Below, piece after piece: positions 39,698 to 48,082 of a DNA stretch of 64,000 bases. Location: the NCBI RefSeq assembly GCF_004519405.1, contig NZ_SGWI01000007.1:124001-188000 (forward strand), read 5' to 3'. The position numbers were made by a program, and so were the translations under genes. How positions within the stretch are numbered: the stretch's first letter is position 1; each line of letters begins with the position of its first letter. The DNA is from Pseudomonas sp. BCA17 (lineage in GTDB: Bacteria; Pseudomonadota; Gammaproteobacteria; Pseudomonadales; Pseudomonadaceae). The notes below the pieces were generated by a model that was not told the origin of the DNA, did not search any database, and saw only the letters and a list, made by a program, of their open reading frames with translations.

Positions 39698-41698
39698 ATG
39701 AGTGCATCGTCCACCCCATCCAGCGGCCTGGTGCGCATGAATGCGCCCGTTTTCTATTTTGCCGCAACCGCAATCCTGCTATTTGGCATCACTGTCATCG
39801 CTATCCCGCAACAGGCTGGAGCCTGGCTGCTGGCGGCGCAAAACTGGGCGGCCAACACGGTCGGCTGGTACTACATGCTGGCGATGACGCTGTATCTGGT
39901 CTTCGTGGTGGTCACCGCGCTATCGGGCTACGGCAAGATAAAACTCGGTGCCGACCACGACGAGCCCGAGTTCAGCTACCTGTCCTGGGCCGGCATGCTG
40001 TTCGCCGCCGGGATCAGCATCACGCTGTTTTTCTTCTGCGTGTCGGAACCGCTGACGCACCTCGTGCAACCGCCCCAAGGCGCGCCGATGAACGCGGATG
40101 CCGCGCGCCAGGCCATGCAGATTCTGTTTCTGCACTGGGGCCTGCACGGCTGGGGTGTGTTCGCCTTTGTCGGCATGGCCCTGGCGTATTTCGCCTATCG
40201 GCATAACCTGCCGCTGGCGCTGCGCTCGGCGCTGTACCCGCTGATCGGCAAGCGCATCAACGGCCCCATCGGCTACGCGGTGGATGGCTTCGGCATCATT
40301 GCCACGGTGTTCGGCCTGGGCGCCGACATGGGCTTCGGGGTGCTGCACCTCAACTCCGGCCTGGACTACCTGTTCGGCATTGCCCACACCCAATGGATTC
40401 AGGTCGGCCTGATCACCCTGATGATGGGCGCCGCGATCATCGTCGCCGTGGCAGGTGTGGACAAGGGCGTGCGGGTGATGTCCGACATCAACATGCTGCT
40501 GGCCTGTGCCTTGTTGCTGTTCGTGTTGTTCGCCGGGCCTACCCAGCACTTGCTCAACACCCTGATCCAGAACGTCGGTGACTATCTCGGCGCGTTGCCG
40601 ACCAAGAGTTTCGATGTGTACGCCTACGACAAGCCCAGCGACTGGCTGGGTGGTTGGACGGTGTTCTACTGGGCCTGGTGGATTGCATGGTCGCCGTTCG
40701 TGGGTCTGTTTATCGCGCGGATTTCCCGTGGCCGCACCATCCGTGAGTTTGTGTTCGGTGTGCTGCTGATCCCGTTGGGTTTCACCCTGGCGTGGATGTC
40801 GATCTTCGGCAACAGCGCTATCGACCAAGTGCTCAACCACGGTATGGCGGCGCTCGGTCAGTCGGCCATTGATGAGCCGTCGATGAGCCTGTATCTGCTG
40901 CTGGAAACCTACCCGTGGAGCAAAACCGTCATCGCGGTCACGGTGTTTATCAGCTTTGTGTTCTTCGTGACCTCGGCCGACTCCGGCACCGTGGTCTTGT
41001 CGACCTTGTCTTCAAAGGGCGGCAGCGCCGATGAAGACGGGCCGAAATGGCTGCGGGTGTTTTGGGGCGCGATGACTGCGCTGGTCACCAGTGCGTTGCT
41101 GTTTGCCGGCAGTATCGACTCGCTCAAGTCGGCGGTGGTGCTGACCTCGTTGCCGTTCTCGCTGATCCTGCTGCTGATGATGTGGGGGCTGCACAAGGCC
41201 TTTTACCTGGAGTCGCAGAAGCAGATCGCCCAGCTGCATTCGCTGGCGCCGGTATCCGCTGCGCGCAAAGGCCGTGGCGGTTGGCGCCAGCGCTTGAGCC
41301 AGGCGGTGCACTTCCCGTCGCGAGATGAGGTGTACCGCTTCCTCGACTCCACCGTGCGTCCGGCCATCGAAGAAGTGAGCGCGGTATTTGCCGAGAAGGG
41401 TTTGAACGTGGTCACGCAGCCGGACCCGGCCAATGACAATGTCAGCCTGGAAATCGGTCATGGTGAGGAGCGCCCGTTTGTTTACCAGGTGCAGATGCGC
41501 GGCTACTTCACGCCGTCGTTTGCCCGGGGTGGCATGGGCAAGAAAGAGATCAACAACCGTCGCTATTATCGGGCGGAAGTGCACTTGAGTGAGGGCAGCC
41601 AGGACTACGATCTGGTCGGCTACACCAAGGAGCAGATCATCAACGACATCCTCGACCAATACGAGCGGCACCTGCAGTTCCTGCACCTGGTGCGTTAA
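39698..41698 (+). CDS. betT: BCCT-family choline transporter BetT
   Basis: The 666-residue transporter has about twelve hydrophobic helices and the BCCT signature FYWAWWIAWSPFVGLFIARISRG. A long hydrophilic C-terminal tail of about 140 residues follows the last helix, typical of osmotically regulated BetT proteins. It imports choline with protons or sodium for glycine betaine formation. The operator palindrome in front, resembling BetI sites, supports choline-dependent control. The TAA is followed by a good terminator. The betIBA genes are elsewhere. Confidence 0.93.
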   Translation: MSASSTPSSGLVRMNAPVFYFAATAILLFGITVIAIPQQAGAWLLAAQNWAANTVGWYYMLAMTLYLVFVVVTALSGYGKIKLGADHDEPEFSYLSWAGMLFAAGISITLFFFCVSEPLTHLVQPPQGAPMNADAARQAMQILFLHWGLHGWGVFAFVGMALAYFAYRHNLPLALRSALYPLIGKRINGPIGYAVDGFGIIATVFGLGADMGFGVLHLNSGLDYLFGIAHTQWIQVGLITLMMGAAIIVAVAGVDKGVRVMSDINMLLACALLLFVLFAGPTQHLLNTLIQNVGDYLGALPTKSFDVYAYDKPSDWLGGWTVFYWAWWIAWSPFVGLFIARISRGRTIREFVFGVLLIPLGFTLAWMSIFGNSAIDQVLNHGMAALGQSAIDEPSMSLYLLLETYPWSKTVIAVTVFISFVFFVTSADSGTVVLSTLSSKGGSADEDGPKWLRVFWGAMTALVTSALLFAGSIDSLKSAVVLTSLPFSLILLLMMWGLHKAFYLESQKQIAQLHSLAPVSAARKGRGGWRQRLSQAVHFPSRDEVYRFLDSTVRPAIEEVSAVFAEKGLNVVTQPDPANDNVSLEIGHGEERPFVYQVQMRGYFTPSFARGGMGKKEINNRRYYRAEVHLSEGSQDYDLVGYTKEQIINDILDQYERHLQFLHLVR

Positions 41699-41713
41699 CC
41701 CTCGGTTCCCCGC

Positions 41714-41740
41714 AAAGCCCCGTTCTACGGGGCTTTCTTA
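41714..41740 (+). terminator. Rho-independent terminator after betT
   Basis: AAAGCCCCGT pairs with CGGGGCTTT around a TCTA loop and is followed by a T-rich stretch, 15 bases after the betT stop codon. Confidence 0.85.
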
Positions 41741-41856
41741 AATTTAATTTCATCCGTCAGGGCGCCGCCTTGACGCGTAACTGTCATCTGGCCACTGCGT
41801 AATTGTGTGAAGCGTTTGACGCTTTCATTTCAGAACAGTGACGGAGACCAGTAACA

Positions 41857-43206
41857 ATGAAGACGTTGATAAGCCCCATGGTGGGTGCCGCCATGGCGAG
41901 CTTTATGCTGTCCGCCCATGCCGATTTCATCGATGACAGCCACGCCGATGTAACCCTGCTCAACCGCTACCTCAACCAGCAGGGGCGTGATGTGGTGAAC
42001 AGCAACGCCAAGGCTCATAGCATTCGCGATTGGGGCCAGGGGTTCGAGTTCAACTTCAAGTCGGGCTACACCGAAGGCCCGGTGGGTTTTGGTCTGGATC
42101 TGCAGGCCTTTTATGGTCTGAAGCTGGATTCCGGAGGCGACCTCAACGACAAGGATCACCAGGGGCGCTATCCCGGCAGCATGTTCCCGCTGGATAACGG
42201 AAAATCAGCCGACCAGTTCGGCGTCTTGAGCCCGACCTTCAAGATGCGTTTCGCCAAGGATGAACTGCGCGTCGGTACGCTGTTTGGCAACAACCCGGTG
42301 TTGGCCAACACCGACGGTCGCCTGTACCAGCAGACCAACACCGGTGTGCAATTGGTATCCAAGGACCTCACCGACTTCACCTTCACCGGCGGCGATATCT
42401 TCAAGACCAAGATCCGTAATGAAACCGGTGATCAGGGCATGATCACCGCTGGCGGTACCAAAGAAAGCGATCGCTTTCTGTTCGGCGGTGCGGACTACAG
42501 CGGCATACAGAACACCACTGTCAGCCTGTGGTATTCCAACCTCGAGGATTACTACCAGCAGTTCTTCCTGGGCGCCAAGCGTCATGATGCATTGTCGGTC
42601 GGTGCGATCGATACCGACGTGCGCGTCTTCCGCAGCCTGGGCGTCGGCGCCAACGCCGATGGCGACAAAGACTTTGCCGGTGCCGGCCTCTACGGTGACG
42701 GCACCGGCAAGGGGCGCATCAACCAAACCACCGCCAGCCTGCTTGAAAGCTACACGCTGGACGGCCATACCGTTGGCCTGGGCATCCAGAAAAACAGCGG
42801 CAACAGTGACTTCCCGTACCTCGATTCCGGCCTGAACAGCGGTGATGCGCGCCAAGGCCCGGGCTCGGGCGCTGACACACCGGCGCTGACCAATATGCAG
42901 TTGAACAAATTCCAGCACGCGGGCGAACGCACCTGGCTGGCGCAATACAAATATGATTTCGGCAAGCTCGGTCTTACCGGGCTGACGTTCTCCGCCGCCT
43001 ACGCCCACGGTGATGACATCCGCACCGCGCAAGGCACGACCAGCGAATGGGAACGTAATATCGCCGTGGCCTATCAAGTACCGACCGGCACCCTCAAAGG
43101 CCTGGGTGTTACCTGGAAAAACGCCCACGCCAGCCCGGACATTACCGGTGCCACCGTGCAAGATGAAAACCGCTTTTACGTCAGCTATGTCGTTCCACTC
43201 TGGTAG
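41857..43206 (+). CDS. OprD-family outer membrane porin
   Basis: The 449-residue protein has a signal peptide ending LSAHA before Asp-Phe, the N-terminal FIDDSHADVTLLNRYLNQQG block typical of OprD/OpdB porins, and an 18-strand barrel pattern ending FYVSYVVPLW. OprD relatives admit specific small molecules such as amino acids or aromatic acids. The gene lies alone between betT and the aldo/keto reductase, so no ligand can be inferred. The start has ACGGAG upstream, and tandem hairpins follow the stop. Confidence 0.92.
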   Translation: MKTLISPMVGAAMASFMLSAHADFIDDSHADVTLLNRYLNQQGRDVVNSNAKAHSIRDWGQGFEFNFKSGYTEGPVGFGLDLQAFYGLKLDSGGDLNDKDHQGRYPGSMFPLDNGKSADQFGVLSPTFKMRFAKDELRVGTLFGNNPVLANTDGRLYQQTNTGVQLVSKDLTDFTFTGGDIFKTKIRNETGDQGMITAGGTKESDRFLFGGADYSGIQNTTVSLWYSNLEDYYQQFFLGAKRHDALSVGAIDTDVRVFRSLGVGANADGDKDFAGAGLYGDGTGKGRINQTTASLLESYTLDGHTVGLGIQKNSGNSDFPYLDSGLNSGDARQGPGSGADTPALTNMQLNKFQHAGERTWLAQYKYDFGKLGLTGLTFSAAYAHGDDIRTAQGTTSEWERNIAVAYQVPTGTLKGLGVTWKNAHASPDITGATVQDENRFYVSYVVPLW

Positions 43207-43234
43207 CCAATTGCTGTAAAACGGAAGGGCAGAC

Positions 43235-43287
43235 TTAAGCGATTCAGCCGCTTAAAAGGCCTGGGAATAACCTTATTCCCGGGCCTT
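43235..43287 (+). terminator. Two tandem hairpins after the OprD-family gene
   Basis: A first stem CTTAAGCG/CGCTTAA is followed at once by a 15-pair stem AAGGCCTGGGAATAA/TTATTCCCGGGCCTT with a single G-U pair and a short T-rich tail. Together they separate the porin gene from the aldo/keto reductase gene, starting 28 bases downstream. Confidence 0.7.
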
Positions 43288-43315
43288 ATTTGTCCCAAGT
43301 TCAAGAGAGGATTCG

Positions 43316-44353
43316 ATGACTTATATTGCTGCCGAAAACCGCTATGAATCTATCCCGTACCGCCGCGTAGGCCGCAGTGGATTGGTGCTGCCGGCGCTGT
43401 CCCTGGGGCTGTGGCACAACTTTGGCGACAGCACCCCGATCGATACCCAGCGTGCCCTGTTGCGCACCGCATTCGACCTGGGCATCAACCACTTCGATCT
43501 GGCCAACAACTACGGCCCACCCTACGGTAGCGCCGAGATCAATTTCGGGCGTTTGCTGCGCGAAGATTTCAAGCAATACCGCGACGAACTGATCATCTCC
43601 AGCAAGGCCGGTTGGGACATGTGGCCCGGTCCTTACGGTCAGGGCGGCGGTTCGCGCAAATACGTGCTGGCCAGCCTGGACCAGAGCCTGCAACGCCTGG
43701 GCGTGGATTATGTGGATATCTTCTACTCCCACCGCTTCGACGCCGACACTCCACTGGAAGAAACCGCCAGCGCCCTGGCCACCGCAGTGCAACAGGGCAA
43801 GGCGCTGTACATCGGCATTTCGTCCTACTCCGGGGTCAAAACCCGCGAAATGGCCGCGCTGCTCAAAGAGTGGAAAGTGCCGCTGCTGATCCACCAGCCG
43901 GCCTACAACCTGCTTAACCGCTGGGTGGAAAAAGACCTGCTGGACACCACCGAAGAGCTCGGCACCGGTGTCATTGCGTTCACGCCGCTGGCCCAGGGGC
44001 TGCTGACCGACAAGTACCTCAATGGGGTACCGGCCGACGCGCGGGTGAATCGCCCGGGTGGCGGTTCGTTGCAGGCCAAGCACTTGTCCGAAGCCAACCT
44101 TGCTCATGTACGTGCATTGAACGAAATCGCTCAGCGTCGCGGCCAAAGCCTGGCGCAACTGGCCCTGGCCTGGACCCTGCGTGATCCGCGGGTGACCAGT
44201 GCGTTGATCGGCGCAAGTCGGCCCGAGCAGATTATCGAGAACGTCGGTGCGTTGAAGAATTTGAGCTTCAGTGCTGAAGAACTGGCGGAGATTGATCGGT
44301 TTGCGCAGGAAGGCGGGATCAACTTGTGGGAAAAGCCATCTACTGCTGAATAA
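43316..44353 (+). CDS. Aldo/keto reductase of the YghZ/Kv-beta type
   Basis: The 345-residue NADPH-dependent oxidoreductase has the catalytic set of the AKR family: Asp and Tyr in FDLANNYGPPYGSAE, Lys in LIISSKAGWDMW and His in IFYSHRFDADTP. The GWDMWPGPYGQGGGSRKY loop places it near YghZ, which reduces L-glyceraldehyde 3-phosphate and methylglyoxal. The natural substrate here is uncertain. It is followed by a REP palindrome and then the convergent tauD. Confidence 0.9.
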   Translation: MTYIAAENRYESIPYRRVGRSGLVLPALSLGLWHNFGDSTPIDTQRALLRTAFDLGINHFDLANNYGPPYGSAEINFGRLLREDFKQYRDELIISSKAGWDMWPGPYGQGGGSRKYVLASLDQSLQRLGVDYVDIFYSHRFDADTPLEETASALATAVQQGKALYIGISSYSGVKTREMAALLKEWKVPLLIHQPAYNLLNRWVEKDLLDTTEELGTGVIAFTPLAQGLLTDKYLNGVPADARVNRPGGGSLQAKHLSEANLAHVRALNEIAQRRGQSLAQLALAWTLRDPRVTSALIGASRPEQIIENVGALKNLSFSAEELAEIDRFAQEGGINLWEKPSTAE

Positions 44354-44368
44354 CCTCACCGATAAACC

Positions 44369-44398
44369 CTGTAGGAGCCGACAATCCGGCTCCTACAG
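44369..44398. repeat. REP palindrome between convergent aldo/keto reductase and tauD
   Basis: CTGTAGGAGCCG pairs exactly with CGGCTCCTACAG across six bases. It lies in the 57-base gap between two genes ending towards each other and can stop transcripts from both sides. Confidence 0.85.
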
Positions 44399-44410
44399 TA
44401 GCGGGTGGGA

Positions 44411-45247
44411 TTAGAAGGGGACGTCGCCCAGGATGGTCGCGCGATGCATCACCCGTCGCTGTGGCCGGTAGTCGTCCACCGCGTAATGCTGCGTCACGCG
44501 GTTATCCCAGAACGCCACATCATTTTCCTGCCAGCGCCAGCGGATGGTGAATTCCGGACGTGTCGCGTGGGCGAACAAGAGCTTCAGGATCGCTTCACTT
44601 TCCGCCGGCTCAAGCTCATTGATCTTGGTGGTAAACCCATCACTCACGAATAGCGACTTGCGCCCACTCACCGGATGCGTGCGCACTACCGGATGCGACA
44701 GCGGAGGGTTTTTCTTGCGGGTTTCTTCCCAGCGCGCCAGGTCTTCGGCGGTGTTGCCAAAGCGCTCCAGCGGGAAGGACTTGGTGAAGTCATGGGTCGC
44801 TGTCAGCCCGTCGAGCAAGCGCTTCAAAGGCTCGGACAGTGCCTCATACGCGGCAATGCCGCTGGCCCACAACGTATCGCCGCCAAACGCCGGCAGCAGC
44901 TTGGCGCTGAGTACCGCGCCGAGTGCCGGGGTGGGCAGGAACGTCACGTCGGTGTGCCACACGGCGTTGTCGCGCACGTCGGTGACGGCGGTGTCGAGGA
45001 TCAGCACTTCGGGCTGGTCCGGCACGTTGGGGTAGATCGGGTGGATATGCAGGTCACCGAAATTCGCCGCGAACCGCGCCTGTTGTTGCGGGTTGATTTC
45101 CTGGCCGCGGAAGAACAGCACCGAGTGAATGAGCAACGCCTGCTCGATGGCGTCGCGCTGTTCGAGGTTCAGCGGCCGGGTGATATCGACGCCACTGATC
45201 TGGGCGCCCAGGGCGGTGCTTAATGGGGTAACGGTCAGGCTGCTCAT
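44411..45247 (-). CDS. tauD: Taurine dioxygenase TauD
   Basis: The 278-residue Fe(II)/2-oxoglutarate dioxygenase has the iron ligands visible as His98 and Asp100 (WHTDVTF) and His254 (TQHYAVDD), with Arg269 in HRATILGD likely binding 2-oxoglutarate. This arrangement matches E. coli TauD. It converts taurine to sulfite and aminoacetaldehyde under sulfate starvation. I chose the ATG at 45247, which gives MSSLTVTPLSTALGAQI; the longer frame from 45280 adds a non-family leader. It is the last gene of tauABCD, 11 bases after the tauC stop. Confidence 0.93.
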   Translation of the reverse strand: MSSLTVTPLSTALGAQISGVDITRPLNLEQRDAIEQALLIHSVLFFRGQEINPQQQARFAANFGDLHIHPIYPNVPDQPEVLILDTAVTDVRDNAVWHTDVTFLPTPALGAVLSAKLLPAFGGDTLWASGIAAYEALSEPLKRLLDGLTATHDFTKSFPLERFGNTAEDLARWEETRKKNPPLSHPVVRTHPVSGRKSLFVSDGFTTKINELEPAESEAILKLLFAHATRPEFTIRWRWQENDVAFWDNRVTQHYAVDDYRPQRRVMHRATILGDVPF

Positions 45248-45258
45248 GCTGTTCTCAC

Positions 45259-46095
45259 TCAATGTGCCTGGCCATGCCAAGGCACTAATCTACGCTGCAG
45301 GGCACGCAAGCCCATTTCCATGGCGAAGGCGATCAGGGCGATCACCAGAATGCCCAGTACCACCACGTCGGTGACCAGGAACTGCGCCGCCGATTGCACC
45401 ATGAAGCCCAGGCCGCTGGTGGCGGCGATCAGCTCGGCTGCGACCAGGGTCGACCAGCCCACACCCAGGCCGATGCGCACACCGGTGAGGATGTCGGGCA
45501 GCGCGCTCGGCAGGATCACATGGCGAATCAACTGGGCACGGGTGGCCCCCAGCGATTGCGCGGCCCGTAATTTGGCGGGGTCGACAGTGCGCACGCCGGT
45601 CGCCGTAGCGATGGCAATCGGCGCAAAGATCGCCAGATAAATCAGCAGCACCTTGGACAACTCGCCGATGCCGCACCAGATCACGATCAACGGCAGGTAG
45701 GCCAGCGGCGGGATCGGTCGGTAGAACTCGATCAGCGGGTCGAGAATACCGCGGGCAATACGATTGGCGCCGATGGCGATGCCCACCGGCACGGCGGTCA
45801 GCACGGCAAAGCCCAGGCCCAGGCCGATGCGGCTGAGGCTCGCGCCCAGGTGCTGCCACAAGGTGGAATCCATATAGCCGGTGGTCGCCAGCAGCCAGCC
45901 TTTTTGCAGTACGGCGGATGGCGGTGGCAGGAACAGCGGTTCGATCAAGCCGGTGGCGGTCACGGCCCACCAGATGGCCAACAAGGCGGCCAGGGTCAGC
46001 AGGCTGATCCAGCGCGTGCTCAGGCTGCGACGTACCGGGATAACCGCGTGCGTCACCGGTTTGGTGGCGGTGGCGGGAAGTTCGTAGCTGCTCAT
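45259..46095 (-). CDS. tauC: Taurine ABC transporter permease TauC
   Basis: The 278-residue inner membrane protein of the NitT/TauT permease group has about six helices, with the loop RAAQSLGATRAQLIRHVILPSALPDILTG corresponding to the EAA motif. It forms the channel that lets taurine, delivered by TauA, enter the cell. It overlaps tauB by 4 bases. Confidence 0.93.
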   Translation of the reverse strand: MSSYELPATATKPVTHAVIPVRRSLSTRWISLLTLAALLAIWWAVTATGLIEPLFLPPPSAVLQKGWLLATTGYMDSTLWQHLGASLSRIGLGLGFAVLTAVPVGIAIGANRIARGILDPLIEFYRPIPPLAYLPLIVIWCGIGELSKVLLIYLAIFAPIAIATATGVRTVDPAKLRAAQSLGATRAQLIRHVILPSALPDILTGVRIGLGVGWSTLVAAELIAATSGLGFMVQSAAQFLVTDVVVLGILVIALIAFAMEMGLRALQRRLVPWHGQAH

Positions 46096-46871
46096 GCGGA
46101 CACCTGCCGTTGGGAGAACACCTTGCCCAGCACGTGCTCGCGGGTTTCGATAAAGCGCGGGTCGGACTTGATTGCCCGCGCCGACTCACCGGCGGCGTAG
46201 CGTTGCCCAAAGTCCAGGCTCAGGCGCTCGACGATCTGACCTGGGTTGGGCGCCAGCAAAATCAGTTCGGTGGCGAGAAATACCGCCTCTTCGATGTCAT
46301 GGGTGATCAGGAACACCGGCTTGGCCGTGCGCCGCCAGACTTGCAGCAACAGCTCCTGCATCTGTTCGCGGGTGAAGGCATCGAGGGCGCCGAAGGGTTC
46401 GTCCATCAGCAACACGCGCGGGTCGGCCGCGAGGGCGCGGGCCAGGCCCACACGTTGTTTCTGGCCACCGGACAGTTGCCAGATACGACGGCTGTCGAAA
46501 CCCGCGAGATCCACCATGGCAAGCATTTCACGGGCACGCACTTCACGTTGTGCCTTGGGCACACCGGCCAGTTCGAGACCGAAACCGACATTGGCCAGTA
46601 CGTCCTGCCAGGGCAGCAGGGCGTCGTCCTGGAACACCACGCCACGTTCGGCGCTGGGCCCTTTGACCGGCACGCCGTCCAGGGTGATGCGCCCGGCAGA
46701 GGGTTCGACGAAACCGGCAATCAGGTTCAACAGCGAGGTCTTGCCACTGCCGGAAGGGCCGAGGGCCACCAGCAATTGCCGGGGCCCAAGGTCGAGTGAA
46801 ATGTCAGCCAGTACCGGTTCTGTGGCGCCTGGGTACTGTGCGCTGATGCGCTCCAGTTGTAGCAAGGCCAT
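46092..46871 (-). CDS. tauB: Taurine ABC transporter ATP-binding protein TauB
   Basis: The 259-residue ABC ATPase of the nitrate/taurine group has Walker A GPSGSGKTS, signature LSGGQKQRVG, Walker B VLLMDEPFGALDA and His in LITHDIEEAVFLA, which typifies this group. It drives taurine uptake through TauC. The gene starts 16 bases after tauA and overlaps tauC by 4 bases. Confidence 0.94.
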   Translation of the reverse strand: MALLQLERISAQYPGATEPVLADISLDLGPRQLLVALGPSGSGKTSLLNLIAGFVEPSAGRITLDGVPVKGPSAERGVVFQDDALLPWQDVLANVGFGLELAGVPKAQREVRAREMLAMVDLAGFDSRRIWQLSGGQKQRVGLARALAADPRVLLMDEPFGALDAFTREQMQELLLQVWRRTAKPVFLITHDIEEAVFLATELILLAPNPGQIVERLSLDFGQRYAAGESARAIKSDPRFIETREHVLGKVFSQRQVSA

Positions 46872-46887
46872 CGCAATAAACTCCCGA

Positions 46888-47865
46888 TCAGTTGGTGATG
46901 AATTTGGCGCTGATGTAAGGGGCGTAGTCCGGCAGTACGGCGTCGACTTTGCCTTGTTCCTTGAGGAACGTCGCGGTGTCGGTCACGGCCTTGGTGGTCG
47001 GTGCGCCCAGCAGGGTCACCTGGTCGGCGGCCAGCGGGTAGACGTTGCCTTGCAGCAGTAGCGGGATGTCACTGGCCTTGGCGCCAGAGAGTTTCACCAG
47101 CTTGTCGACGTTGCCTTTATCGGCCAGCCAGGCTTGTGGGTCTTTGCGGTAGGCGGCGTAGGCATCCAGGGTCACTTTGGCGAACGCACTGACGATTTCC
47201 GGGTGCTTTTCGGCGAAGTCTTTACGCACGATCCAGGCATCGAAGGTCGGTGCGCCGAGCTTGGCCAGTTCGCCCGAGGTGATCAGCACTTTGCCGTTTT
47301 CCTTGGCCACGCCCAGGGCCGGGTCCCATACGTAGGTGGCGTCGATGTCGCCGCGCTTCCAGGCGGCGATGATTGCCGGTGGCGCGAGGTTGAGGATGGT
47401 CACCTTGGAGGGGTCGATATTCCAATGCTTCAGCGCAGCGAGCAGGCTGTAATGCCCGGTGGAGACAAACGGCACGGCGATCTTTTTGCCGATCAGGTCC
47501 TGCGGGTTATTGATGCCTGAACCGTCGCGCGCCACCAAGGCTTCGGCGCCGCCGATCTGGGTGGCTACGAGGAAGGTTTCCACCGGCACTTTGCGGGTAA
47601 CGGCCGCGGTCAGCGGGCTGGAGCCGAGGTAGCCGATCTGCACGTCGCCGGAGGCAATGGCGGCGATGATGTCTGCCCCATTGTCGAATTTGCGCCAGTT
47701 GATCTTGGCTTGGGTGGCTTTCTCGTAAACACCGTCGGCCTGGGCGACTTTGGCCGGGTCTACGGTGGTCTGGTAAGCGACGGTTACATCCGCCGCCTGG
47801 GCAAACAGGCTGGCACCGGCCAGGGACAACGCCGCCAGAAGGCGCAGTGGGGTTGAACGTTTCAA
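46888..47865 (-). CDS. tauA: Taurine-binding periplasmic protein TauA, TTG start
   Basis: The 325-residue substrate-binding protein of the NMT1/THI5-like group has a signal peptide ending LFAQA before Ala-Asp, and then VTVAYQTTVDPAKVAQADG and IGYLGSSPLTAAVTR as in TauA. No ATG is near the start. A TTG at 47865 has GAGGAG 7 bases upstream and gives the natural signal peptide, while a second TTG at 47880 lies before that site. It is the first gene of tauABCD. A CysB or Cbl site is expected in the AT-rich region upstream but I cannot define one. Confidence 0.92.
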   Translation of the reverse strand: MKRSTPLRLLAALSLAGASLFAQAADVTVAYQTTVDPAKVAQADGVYEKATQAKINWRKFDNGADIIAAIASGDVQIGYLGSSPLTAAVTRKVPVETFLVATQIGGAEALVARDGSGINNPQDLIGKKIAVPFVSTGHYSLLAALKHWNIDPSKVTILNLAPPAIIAAWKRGDIDATYVWDPALGVAKENGKVLITSGELAKLGAPTFDAWIVRKDFAEKHPEIVSAFAKVTLDAYAAYRKDPQAWLADKGNVDKLVKLSGAKASDIPLLLQGNVYPLAADQVTLLGAPTTKAVTDTATFLKEQGKVDAVLPDYAPYISAKFITN

Positions 47866-47963
47866 GGGGAAGCTCCTCAATCAGGCGGCCGAGGATCGGC
47901 GTGTGAGGAGACTAAATGATCTAAGAATCCGAAAATAAATAACCTTTTCGAATTAGCTTAAAA

Positions 47964-48066
47964 CTGTAGGAGCGAGCTTGCTCGCGAAAAAACTTAAGAA
48001 CGCCGCGTTCATTCAGGTTGAACGCGTCATCGTTAACGTTTTTCGCGAGCAAGCTCGCTCCTACAG
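47964..48066. repeat. REPIN with 28-base perfect inverted arms
   Basis: Two exact 28-base inverted arms (beginning CTGTAGGAGCGAGCTTGCTC) enclose about 47 bases, and the centre holds a second palindrome (GCGTTC/GAACGC). It lies between tauA and gshA, so it may terminate gshA transcripts while lying in the tauA promoter region. It belongs to the same family as the REPIN at 37211. Confidence 0.95.
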
Positions 48067-48082
48067 AGGGCTGCGCAGGTTC

